The notes below the pieces were generated by a model that was not told the DNA's origin, ran no database searches, and worked only from the letters and a program-made list of their open reading frames with translations. From NCBI GenBank assembly GCA_030037055.1, contig JASHRZ010000251.1, positions 1 to 5,856 on the forward strand: 5,856 bases of DNA, read 5' to 3'. This DNA comes from Alphaproteobacteria bacterium (GTDB lineage: Bacteria; Pseudomonadota; Alphaproteobacteria; ATCC43930; CGMCC-115725). Position 1 is the first letter of the stretch. Each line of letters starts with the position of its first letter. Below, piece by piece: positions 1 to 5,850 of the stretch. The translations under genes were made by a program, and so were the position numbers.

Positions 1-2670
1 AATACGCTGCAGTTTCACATATCCGCGATCCGCAAGGCGCTCGGCGCGGATCGAGGGTTGCTGAAGACGGTTTCCGGTCGTGGCTATCGCCTGCTCGGCA
101 GCTGGGCGGTCCGGCAGGCAAGCAAGCCGGCGCGCCCTGTGGATTTCGAGCCGCTGGCCAGGCCGGGGCAGACATTTCGGACCAATGTACCCTTGGCGAC
201 ATCCGCCCTGATTGGGCGGACCGCGGCAACGCAGCATCTGCTGGATGTTCTGTCGGCCTATCGCGTGGTCACGCTGACCGGGCCCGGTGGGATCGGAAAA
301 AGCGTACTGGGGCTGGAGGTCGCGCGCAGTCTGTTCCCAAGCTTTGACGGCGATTGCTGGCTTGTCGAATTGGCGTCGCTGGGCGACCCCGCTCTGTTGC
401 CCTCGGCGGTTGCATCCGTCCTCGGACTGACGGTGGGCGGCGACGAGATTTCTGCCGAAGCCGTCGCCCGCGCTATAGGACGAGAGAAACTGCTGCTGGC
501 TCTCGACAACTGCGAGCACCTCATCGACGCCGCCGCCAGATTGGCGGAAGCCGTCGTCCGCATGTGTCCACATGCATCCGTTCTTGCGACAAGCCGGGAA
601 ATCCTGCGCATCGAGGGCGAGTACGTCTATCGGGTTCCGTCGCTGGATGTTCCGCCCCAGCATCCGGAGGGCGCGGACAATCTTCAAGAATACAGCGCCG
701 CGCGGCTTTTCATCGCCAGAATGATGGCGCTCGACTCCGGTTTTACCGCACGCCCAGAGAGCCTTCCGACCATTGCCGCGATCTGCCGGTGCCTCGACGG
801 TATTCCTCTCGCCATCGAGTTTGCAGCGGCTCGCGTCGCCACGCTCGGGCTCCAGCAGGTGGCCGCCCGTTTGGACGACCGTTTCAGCTTGCTGACCGCC
901 GGCCGCCGAACCGCCCTGCCGCGGCATCAGACGTTGCGTGCAACCCTCGACTGGAGCTATGAGCTTCTGCCGGGGTCGGAGCGGTGCCTGCTGCGGCGAT
1001 TGGCCATTTTCGCGGGTGGGTTCACGCTCGAGGCGGCGACCGCCGTTATGAGCGACGCCGATGTCAGCGCCTCAACGGTTGCCGAAGGAATTGCAAGTCT
1101 GGTCGCGAAGTCGCTGGTAGCTTTGGAAGGCTCGCTGCCTTCAGGTCGCTGGCGCTTGCTCGAGACAATACGGGCCTATGCCTTCGATCGACTGGTCGAA
1201 AATGGCGAAGCCAAACACGTCGCGCGGCGCCATGCAGAGTTCTTTCGAGACCTCGTCGCCCCTGCCGAATCCGATTCGCGATTACCGCTCGGCGTCGATG
1301 ACATAGCCCCCTACGCCCGCGAAAACGACAACGTGCGCGCGGCGCTTGACTGGTCGTTCTCTCCGGCCGGAGACACGGAGATCGGTGTCGCCCTTACAGC
1401 GGCCTATTGTTCATTGTGGTTGGATCTTTCGTTGCTGGTCGAGTGCCGCGAGCGTACCGAACGCGCGCTGGATCATCTTGGTCCAGATTCGAAGCTTGCT
1501 CCGCCGCTGCAAATGCAGCTGCACATCACGCTCGGGGTGACGCTGATTATCATGCTGGGACCGGTCGAGCGCACCAAAGTCGCCTTGGCGGCGGGACTTG
1601 ATCTGGCGGAGCGGCTCGAAAATTGCGATGCGCAGGTGCGTGCTTTATGGGCTTTGTGGTCCCTCCATTTCAATCTCGGCGAACATCGGGTAGCACAATC
1701 TGTTGCGGAGCGGTTCGCGCGCATCTCCTTTCGCGCGGAGATCCCAGGCATCGCCGCTGTGGCCCGGCGCATCATGGGTTATACGCTACAATACATGGGC
1801 AGGCAGCGCGAGGCCCGCGCCAGTTTGGAAAGCGCCATCGAGCTCGGTCGCAGTTCCAAAGGCCAGCGATACAGATTCTGGTTTCTTTATGATCAGCAAG
1901 TGCTCGCACGCGCATCGCTGGCGCGGTCGCTGTGGCTGCAGGGCTTTGTAGAACAAGCTGAAAAGATCGCACATGCGTGCCTTGCCGATGCTCGGGCGGC
2001 CGATGACAAATTGACCTTTTGCTTCGTCCTTGGATTGGCCGTTTGTCCGGTCGCTCTCATGACAGGCGACCTGGCTACCGCGGAGCGATCCGTGGATACG
2101 CTAATCGAGGCCGCGACGATGCAAAGCTTCACACGGTATGTGAACGTGGGGCACTGCCTGGAAGCAATGCTGTTGATCGAGCGCGGCGAGTTCGAGGTTG
2201 GTTCCGTTCAGCTGCGCGCAGTCCTCGACACGTACGACAGAACCGGATGGACGATAGGCTACCCGGAGCTCCTCGGCGCACTTGCCAAAGGTCAGGCCGG
2301 GCTCGGAAGGCTTGCCGAAGCACTCGCGACACTCGATCAGGGTTTGGCGAGGGCGGACCACGGCGGGGAGCGCTGGTATGTTCCGGAGTTGCGGCGAATT
2401 CAAGGCGAGTTGCTGCTCTGGAATGGAGCCGGCGAGTCCAGCTCGGCGGCCGAAAACTCCTTCAAGAAAGCCCTCAGCGAAGCCCAAGAACAAGACGTCC
2501 TATTCTGGGAATTGCGAGCGGCCATGAGCCTTGCGCGCTTGAGGATAAGACAGGATCGGCACGAAGAGGCGCGCCAAGTCCTGGCGCCGGTTTACGACAG
2601 GTTCACAGAGGGCTTCGAGACGGCAGACTTGCGCGGCGCGAGGACGATGCTTGAAACGCTGCCGGCTTAG
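1..2670 (+). CDS. Winged-helix DNA-binding STAND/NB-ARC-like ATPase regulator with C-terminal helical repeats (5' end outside window)
   Basis: The frame is open from base 1 to the TAG at 2668-2670, so the gene begins upstream; the TTG at 58 is not a credible start because it cuts through a domain. Codons 1-35 are the end of an OmpR/PhoB-type winged helix: a recognition helix (HISAIRKALG) and wing (TVSGRGYRLLG). An ATPase follows, with Walker A GPGGIGKS at 280-303, Walker B LLLALDNCEHL at 490-522, LATSRE near 577-600 and the GIPLA motif at 799-813. Next comes a winged-helix-like segment (HQTLRATLDWSYELLP, then FAGGF). The remaining ~480 codons are Ala/Leu-rich helices that look like degenerate TPRs. 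This architecture matches the 'predicted ATPase with transcriptional regulator domain' family: nucleotide-dependent STAND switches that bind DNA in the cytoplasm. The ligand and target genes cannot be read from the sequence. No break is seen in the visible part. Confidence is high for the architecture, none for the specific regulon. Confidence 0.93.
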   Translation, partial: NTLQFHISAIRKALGADRGLLKTVSGRGYRLLGSWAVRQASKPARPVDFEPLARPGQTFRTNVPLATSALIGRTAATQHLLDVLSAYRVVTLTGPGGIGKSVLGLEVARSLFPSFDGDCWLVELASLGDPALLPSAVASVLGLTVGGDEISAEAVARAIGREKLLLALDNCEHLIDAAARLAEAVVRMCPHASVLATSREILRIEGEYVYRVPSLDVPPQHPEGADNLQEYSAARLFIARMMALDSGFTARPESLPTIAAICRCLDGIPLAIEFAAARVATLGLQQVAARLDDRFSLLTAGRRTALPRHQTLRATLDWSYELLPGSERCLLRRLAIFAGGFTLEAATAVMSDADVSASTVAEGIASLVAKSLVALEGSLPSGRWRLLETIRAYAFDRLVENGEAKHVARRHAEFFRDLVAPAESDSRLPLGVDDIAPYARENDNVRAALDWSFSPAGDTEIGVALTAAYCSLWLDLSLLVECRERTERALDHLGPDSKLAPPLQMQLHITLGVTLIIMLGPVERTKVALAAGLDLAERLENCDAQVRALWALWSLHFNLGEHRVAQSVAERFARISFRAEIPGIAAVARRIMGYTLQYMGRQREARASLESAIELGRSSKGQRYRFWFLYDQQVLARASLARSLWLQGFVEQAEKIAHACLADARAADDKLTFCFVLGLAVCPVALMTGDLATAERSVDTLIEAATMQSFTRYVNVGHCLEAMLLIERGEFEVGSVQLRAVLDTYDRTGWTIGYPELLGALAKGQAGLGRLAEALATLDQGLARADHGGERWYVPELRRIQGELLLWNGAGESSSAAENSFKKALSEAQEQDVLFWELRAAMSLARLRIRQDRHEEARQVLAPVYDRFTEGFETADLRGARTMLETLPA

Positions 2671-2682
2671 CTGCGCTTAACG

Positions 2683-2697
2683 GGGCGACCGTCGCCC
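2683..2697 (+). terminator. Short GC hairpin after the regulator, possible weak terminator
   Basis: GGGCGAC and GTCGCCC form a near-continuous palindrome (usable stem GGGCG/CGCCC with a 5-base loop) 13 bp after the regulator's stop codon. No T-tract follows, so intrinsic termination is uncertain; it may simply be a palindrome in GC-rich DNA. Confidence 0.25.
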
Positions 2698-2711
2698 AGG
2701 CCTGATTCTGA

Positions 2712-2879
2712 GCCGCTGATGACCTCGCCGAAACGCACCCGGCTCACTCGCTCGAAGTTGAGCAGGCCGGACGCGCGAACGAGATCATCCGGCCCTTACG
2801 CAATTTCTTTAGGAAGGAAGAGACAGAAAGACAGGTGGAGAACCTGCCGAAGGTCATCGAAGCAGCTACGGCGTGGTGA
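2712..2879 (+). pseudogene. Fragment of a FixL-type sensor histidine kinase (region after the H-box)
   Basis: A 55-codon frame bounded by TGA at 2709 and TGA at 2877 encodes EVEQAGRANEIIRPLRNFF followed by RKEETERQVENLPKVIEAA. In FixL-like and PAS-type kinases of rhizobia the segment just after the phospho-accepting His helix reads like 'QA.RAGEIIRRLRDFVARGETER.VE.L..LIEEA', so the match in order and spacing is good. The H-box itself, the PAS sensor and the catalytic ATPase domain are absent, and I see no start codon with a ribosome binding site. This is a dead internal fragment of about 45 recognisable residues, cut at its 3' side by the coxA fragment. It is identified by remembered family consensus, so a database search should confirm it. 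Confidence 0.55.
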
Positions 2880-2928
2880 TGAAGTTGATCGCGCCGAAGA
2901 TCGAGGAGGCGCCGGCGAGGTGCAGGGA
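2872..2928 (-). pseudogene. coxA: 19-codon fragment of cytochrome c oxidase subunit I (aa3-type)
   Basis: Read on the - strand from 2928 to 2872, the DNA encodes SLHLAGASSIFGAINFITT, the highly conserved membrane helix of aa3-type oxidase subunit I (usual form SLHLAGASSILGAINFITT). The next - strand codons are CCG then TAG, so the match ends abruptly. Upstream, the codons for the usual preceding Ile-Phe can be read only after a frameshift (PIF in the adjacent frame around 2929-2937), so homology probably extends a few codons further. The rest of the roughly 540-residue protein, including all haem and copper ligands outside this helix, is missing. The piece abuts the kinase fragment in the opposite orientation with 5 to 8 bases of shared sequence, as expected of a rearrangement scar. 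Confidence 0.7.
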
Positions 2929-2936
2929 AGATGGGT

Positions 2937-3152
2937 CTATACGGGAAACTACGTACAGAGTGGCCCGCCGAAAGTTTGCCCTGCAGGAAGAACGATTGGC
3001 GCTATCGGTACGCCGCAACAATCCCTAGGAACACGCGATCGATTCGAGCCCTTCGGCTTCCATCTCGCTCTGGCCATTGGCTCCAATCCGGTTGCGGGAT
3101 GATCGCGTTCGCGCCAACCGTAGCGGGCGATCAGTGTGGTCGTTCCCGGCAC
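2937..3152. other. Unassigned DNA between the coxA and hemN fragments
   Basis: About 215 bp with no gene I recognise. Open frames exist on both strands (for example - strand 3152 to 2949, running in frame out of the last hemN segment), but none has a convincing ribosome binding site or family motif. The - strand frame contains YGWRERDHPATGLEPMAR, which does not continue the HemN family pattern, so the hemN homology ends near 3153. This could be another gene fragment too short or too decayed to name. Confidence 0.4.
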
Positions 3153-3361
3153 CTGCGTGCGGCAGCCGCAATACCAGCACAGCGTGTGGCAAGGGGACGT
3201 GGACGTAGAGCGAGAGCGTGGCGCCGGGACCGAGCGCCTGCCTCGAGCCAGGCCCGCGCTTCGCGGTCGCCTAAGCCGGCGCTGAAATGCGGAGCTGTTG
3301 GACAGCTAGTGTAGCGCGGGAGGCGCCGATCTTCGAAGCCGCGGATCAAGGCGGCTTCCAT
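3153..3361 (-). pseudogene. hemN: 5' remnant of hemN, oxygen-independent coproporphyrinogen III oxidase, with two frameshifts
   Basis: HemN is the radical-SAM enzyme that oxidatively decarboxylates coproporphyrinogen III in anaerobic or microaerobic haem synthesis. The ATG at 3361 opens a frame with the family's N-terminal signature RRLPRYTSCPTAPHF followed by AWLEA (to 3239). A frameshift near 3238 moves reading to ALGPGATLSLYVHVP, and a second near 3191 moves it to CHTLCWYCGCRTQ. The latter carries the CxxxCxxC [4Fe-4S]/SAM cluster, with Cys codons at 3189-3191, 3177-3179 and 3168-3170. After Gln at 3153 the similarity stops, so roughly 70 of about 450 residues remain. The start has a good ribosome site (AGGTGA, - strand 3371-3366) that overlaps the stop of the upstream oxygenase gene, so the ancestral gene was probably co-transcribed with the oxygenase pair. 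No active enzyme can come from this. Confidence 0.85.
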
Positions 3362-3365
3362 CGTC

Positions 3366-4022
3366 TCACCTCACCGGCTTGGAGGGATAGGCGAGTTCAT
3401 GGCGCGAGCGCCATTCCGGCCTCACATAGTTGACGATGAGCGAGCGTCGCACGCCCGCGATCGGGCGTTTGCGGAAACCGTGCCAAGTATCGCTGCCGGG
3501 CACGAAGACGAGGCCACTGTTGACCCGGTAGGGCGCCGTCGCCACGACCTCGCCGTTGGGCGTCATCAGATCCGTCCCCCAGCCTTCCGAACCGGGCGCC
3601 TTGGAGAGATAGATCAGCATGGTGAGCAGCTTGGCTCCGATATCGGTGTGGGGCTCAAGCCAGAAGCCCTCGGTGTCCTGACAGTATTCGATTCGAAGGA
3701 AGCTGCCCGCGAGCCTGGCGCCCGAGAGCCGCGCCAGCCTCCCCACCACTGCCTCGCTCTGCAGCGCCTCGGCGACGTCGGCGCAGACGGCAAAGCGCGC
3801 GCGCATCTCCGATGAGAAGAAGATTCGCAGGCTGTTGTTGGTCTCGCGCTTGCCGAGCGTGTCGACGATCGCCGGCGGCTGCAGCGGCAGCGCCGCGATC
3901 GCCGACGGCACGTCGTGCGGCAGGGCCGCGTCGATCAGCCAGTGACGGAAGGGCACAGTGCGCGTCTCCGCCTCCTCCATGGCGCGCATCAGCTGCAGCG
4001 CCACGGCTGTAAAGCGGCTCAC
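3366..4022 (-). CDS. 2-oxoglutarate/Fe(II)-dependent oxygenase, second gene of a coupled pair
   Basis: A 218-residue protein with the 2OG-Fe(II) oxygenase (prolyl-hydroxylase-like, cupin) signature. HTD at residues 125-127 (EPHTDIGAKLLTMLIYLS) supplies the first two iron ligands, His181 (SDTWHGF) the third, and Arg193 (VRRSLIVNYV) should bind the 2OG carboxylate. All four are present, so it looks catalytically intact. I chose the GTG at 4022 because it overlaps the upstream gene's TGA as GTGA and follows AGGGG with a 6-base gap. The frame is open further upstream to 4289 but that part lies inside the neighbouring gene in another frame; ATGs at 3989 and 3980 are alternative starts. No signal peptide or membrane segment is seen, so it is probably cytoplasmic. 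The substrate is unknown: a small molecule, peptide side chain or glycan precursor are all possible. Confidence 0.87.
   Translation of the reverse strand: MSRFTAVALQLMRAMEEAETRTVPFRHWLIDAALPHDVPSAIAALPLQPPAIVDTLGKRETNNSLRIFFSSEMRARFAVCADVAEALQSEAVVGRLARLSGARLAGSFLRIEYCQDTEGFWLEPHTDIGAKLLTMLIYLSKAPGSEGWGTDLMTPNGEVVATAPYRVNSGLVFVPGSDTWHGFRKRPIAGVRRSLIVNYVRPEWRSRHELAYPSKPVR
4019..4022 (-). promoter_or_regulatory. GTGA stop-start overlap coupling the two oxygenase genes
   Basis: On the - strand the bases 4022-4019 read GTGA: GTG starts the downstream oxygenase and TGA ends the upstream one. AGGGG lies 6 bases before the GTG, inside the upstream gene. This arrangement normally gives re-initiation and near-equal amounts of the two products, and it decides the start of the second gene. 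Confidence 0.7.
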
Positions 4023-4654
4023 GGCGCGCCCCTGCGCCGCGGCAGCAGGCGCTTCACCGCTGCCGAGAGACCGTGGCGCAGCGTCTCGCGCCGCGCCAAG
4101 CCGGCATGCCCCATCCAGTTGAACATAACGTAGCGCCGAATCCCGACATGAGGCTTGTGGCCGTGATAGGAGTGCTCGCTGCGGCGAAATGCGACGAGCG
4201 CGCCCCCGCAGGGCGCCACCTCGGCCACGGCGTCCTCGATGTCGTGGGCGCTCCGCAGCAACCGCAGCCGTCCGCCTTCGGCCGCCCAACTCTCGTTGAG
4301 ATACAGCAACGCCGTCACCAGCTTGGCGGCGCTGTCGGTGTGAATACGACCATCGCGGGCATCCGAGCGGCCCCGCACCATGATCATGAGCTGCTCGGGC
4401 GACAGTGCCAGGCCGAATTTTTCGGCAAATGCGCGGCTCACCGCGTCGCCGCCGATCTCGGCGACGAGCTGGGCGAAAGCCGGGCCGTGCCGGGTCGCCG
4501 CCGCTGGCGCCAGACCGGCATCGTCGATGCGCGGGAAGTCACGCAGCGCCGCCGCCAGCCCCTCGGGGCGGATGAAATTGGGCACCACCACATAATCGAA
4601 GGGATCGGTCGCCAGCGGTGTGCGCCGGAAGGCGTCGAGATCGAGCAACTCCAT
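4019..4654 (-). CDS. 2-oxoglutarate/Fe(II)-dependent oxygenase, first gene of a coupled pair
   Basis: A 211-residue protein (from 4654) of the 2OG-Fe(II) oxygenase superfamily. The iron triad is HTD (RIHTDSAAKLVTALLYLN, residues 105-107) with His164 (HSYHGHKPHVG), and Arg174 in GIRRYVMFNW is the likely 2OG ligand. GGRLRLLRS between them is typical of the family's double-stranded beta-helix. The frame extends upstream to an ATG at 4744 (241 residues). I prefer 4654 because, as I recall the family, members begin M-x-LLDLDAFRxTPL; the extra 30 residues show no domain, and 4744 would leave almost no promoter space. The ribosome site for 4654 (GGAGG) is 14 bases away, which is long, while 4744 has AGGGG 9 bases away, so the start is not settled. 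It ends in the GTGA overlap with the next oxygenase. The two proteins share the fold but only low identity, so they probably act in one pathway rather than being a recent duplication. The substrate is not known. Confidence 0.87.
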   Translation of the reverse strand: MELLDLDAFRRTPLATDPFDYVVVPNFIRPEGLAAALRDFPRIDDAGLAPAAATRHGPAFAQLVAEIGGDAVSRAFAEKFGLALSPEQLMIMVRGRSDARDGRIHTDSAAKLVTALLYLNESWAAEGGRLRLLRSAHDIEDAVAEVAPCGGALVAFRRSEHSYHGHKPHVGIRRYVMFNWMGHAGLARRETLRHGLSAAVKRLLPRRRGAP

Positions 4655-4744
4655 GACGGCTTCATAGTCCTCCGCGCGCGGCGGCTGATTGATCCAGATC
4701 AAGGCGCTGCGCGAAGTTTGGTCGGCAGCGGAGCAGGGATGCAT

Positions 4745-5060
4745 CGTCTTCGACCCCTGATATGGACCTGCCCCGCGCCCAGGAATTCATGCAGCAGGTC
4801 TGGACCTTGTCCAATAAGGGGTGGCCGAGCTTCCTGCGGGAACTGAAGTCGCGGCTTCTCGAGCCTGCAGCGCTCGTGCGCGACACAGCATTGGGCCGGG
4901 TGCGGCGCCTCGCGCCGGCCGTCACCTACTCGGCGACACACGCCTATTGGAACGACCCGATTTTGGTGCCGAGACGTTCTTCCGCGCCCGAGTGGCAAAG
5001 GACGCCGTGAGATCGACAATCTGCCGTGCACGCCTTTGAGGCATTCGTCGGTGGCGGGCG
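4745..5060. other. Region without a confident gene; possible gene remnant on the + strand (frame 4762-5010)
   Basis: The longest + frame here runs from an ATG at 4762 to TGA at 5008-5010 (82 codons). It starts MDLPRAQEFMQQVWTLSNKG, has GWPSFLRELKSRLL and ends with TYSATHAYWNDP before a tail that does not look protein-like. There is no ribosome binding site before 4762. After about 4957 the neighbouring frames look more natural (FGAETFFRARVAKDAV in frame 3, then REIDNLPCTPLRH in frame 2), as if one or two frameshifts interrupt an older coding sequence. I do not recognise the family; the YSATHAYW stretch faintly recalls the start of some methyltransferases, which I would not rely on. It could be the remains of a gene divergent from the oxygenases, cut by the IS110 left end. 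Confidence 0.3.
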
Positions 5061-5089
5061 AGGTCTGTTAATGGGATGGTCCGGCCGCG

Positions 5090-5122
5090 CTCTTCCTCTC
5101 GGAGTAATCTGAGGGCGAGGAG
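5090..5122 (+). other. Hairpin in the IS110 leader (possible remnant of non-coding left-end RNA)
   Basis: CTCTTC (5090-5095) pairs with GAGGAG (5117-5122, one G-T pair), and CTC (5096-5098) can continue with GAG at 5111-5113, leaving a loop of about 12 bases and a small bulge. It sits 22 bases before the IS110 fragment's ATG, in the part of IS110-group elements that is non-coding and from which the bridge RNA is made in characterised members. Whether this hairpin belongs to such an RNA is inference. Confidence 0.3.
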
Positions 5123-5143
5123 TTCAACCGAAGGAGTGCCGCC

Positions 5144-5260
5144 ATGCCTTGCAATACCGACGCTGCTGTTGCCACATCGACATTGGCAAGAACGCGTTCC
5201 ACGTTGTCGGCCTCGACCGTCGAGGCGCGATCATCTTGCGTCAGAGATGGACACGCGGCC
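5144..5260 (+). pseudogene. IS110-family transposase, N-terminal fragment with frameshift
   Basis: IS110 transposases are DEDD (RuvC-like) recombinases that work with a bridge RNA. The ATG at 5144 has a strong ribosome site (AAGGAG at 5131-5136, 7-base gap) and starts MPCNTDAAVA. A frameshift near 5175 then moves to the frame that encodes HIDIGKNAFHVVGLDRRGAI and ILRQRW (5173-5250). This is the family's N-terminus, including the Asp of DIGK that is the first catalytic acidic residue. Similarity stops at about 5260, after roughly 38 of some 340 residues; the rest of the RuvC domain and the C-terminal Ser-containing Tnp domain are missing. It cannot be functional. The frame runs on to a TGA near 5299 in unrelated sequence. 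Confidence 0.78.
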
Positions 5261-5297
5261 CTGCAGGACGGCCAGCTTGCGCCGCAGGTCTGCCGTC

Positions 5298-5780
5298 ATG
5301 ATCTCGCGCCGCCACTTCGCCATCGACCGCGCCAAGGCCGAGGAGGACGCCAAGTTCGACGGCGTCTTCGTGCTGCGCACCAACACCGAGCTCGACCCGC
5401 TGCAGGCGATGCTGCGCTACAAGCAGCTTTGGACGGTGGAGCAGATCTTCCGCACCGACAAGCACCTCTTTGCCACCCGGCCGATCTTCCACAAGCTCGA
5501 CGAGACCATCCGCGGCCACGTCTTCTGCTCCTTCCTCGCCCTCGTCCTCAAGGCCGAACTCGAAGACCGCATCGCCGGGCCGACGCGGTCCGCCACGCGC
5601 GCGCGCCGCGGCTCCTGGCCCGAGATCCTCGCCGATCTCGACTCGCTCACCGAGACTGAGATCGAGCAGGCCGGAAAGCGCTTCCTCGTCCGCTCCGCCC
5701 CGCGTCCCGCCGCGAGCCTCGCGCTCCGCGCTGCCGGCGTCGCCCTGCGGCCCACCGTGCAGCAAGCCCTCAACGCCTGA
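5298..5780 (+). pseudogene. IS1634-family (IS4-like DDE) transposase, C-terminal fragment
   Basis: An uninterrupted frame of 160 codons from an ATG at 5298 to TGA at 5778-5780; the frame is open further upstream to 5076 but that part is IS110 DNA. The sequence HFAIDRAKAEEDAKFDG, FVLRTNTELDPLQAMLRYKQ and LWTVEQIFRTDKHLFATRPI, then HKLDETIRGHVFCSFLALVL, is the C-terminal part of IS1634-family transposases. The Glu of TVEQIF (codon 5439-5441) is the last catalytic acid in the Y..L...E......K arrangement of IS4-type enzymes. It ends SLTETEIEQAGKRF and then a Pro/Ala/Arg-rich tail, the normal family end. The N-terminal two thirds with the two catalytic Asp residues are absent, so it is a truncated, inactive remnant. 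The body shows no stop or frameshift, so the truncation may be fairly recent. Confidence 0.87.
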
Positions 5781-5798
5781 TCAACCCCGAAACTATAG

Positions 5799-5850
5799 TG
5801 CCAAGGCGCTCCCGCGCCGCCGATTACCCTTGCCTGTCAATCGCTTGGCA
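5799..5850. repeat. Inverted repeat in the tail after the IS1634 fragment, enclosing a GC hairpin
   Basis: TGCCAAG (5799-5805) is exactly complementary to CTTGGCA (5844-5850), and the pairing can extend by CG/CG past a one-base bulge. Between the arms, GGCGC (5805-5809) pairs with GCGCC (5814-5818) around TCCC. It could be part of the element's right end, a terminator for the transposase, or a target-site palindrome. No T-tract follows. Confidence 0.4.

Noticed and set aside
58..60. TTG at 58 as start of the large regulator
   Set aside because: The frame is open to base 1 and the 19 codons before it complete an OmpR-type recognition helix, so the gene starts outside the window.
2719..3102. 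127-codon + frame across the fragment region
   Set aside because: It is out of frame with the kinase fragment, antisense to the coxA piece, rich in Arg/Ser and without a ribosome binding site.
3153..3361. Programmed frameshifting to make a functional HemN
   Set aside because: Two shifts are needed, no slippery sequence is evident at either place, and the 3' five-sixths of the gene is missing.
4023..4289. N-terminal extension of the second oxygenase frame up to 4289
   Set aside because: It is Arg/Ala-rich out-of-frame reading of the upstream oxygenase; the GTGA overlap gives a natural start at 4022.
4073..4846. 257-codon open frame on the + strand
   Set aside because: It lies antisense over the first oxygenase, has no family motif, and is the usual long shadow frame of GC-rich coding DNA.
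5241..5765. 174-codon open frame on the - strand
   Set aside because: Antisense shadow of the IS1634 transposase; Gly/Ala/Glu-rich with no recognisable domain.
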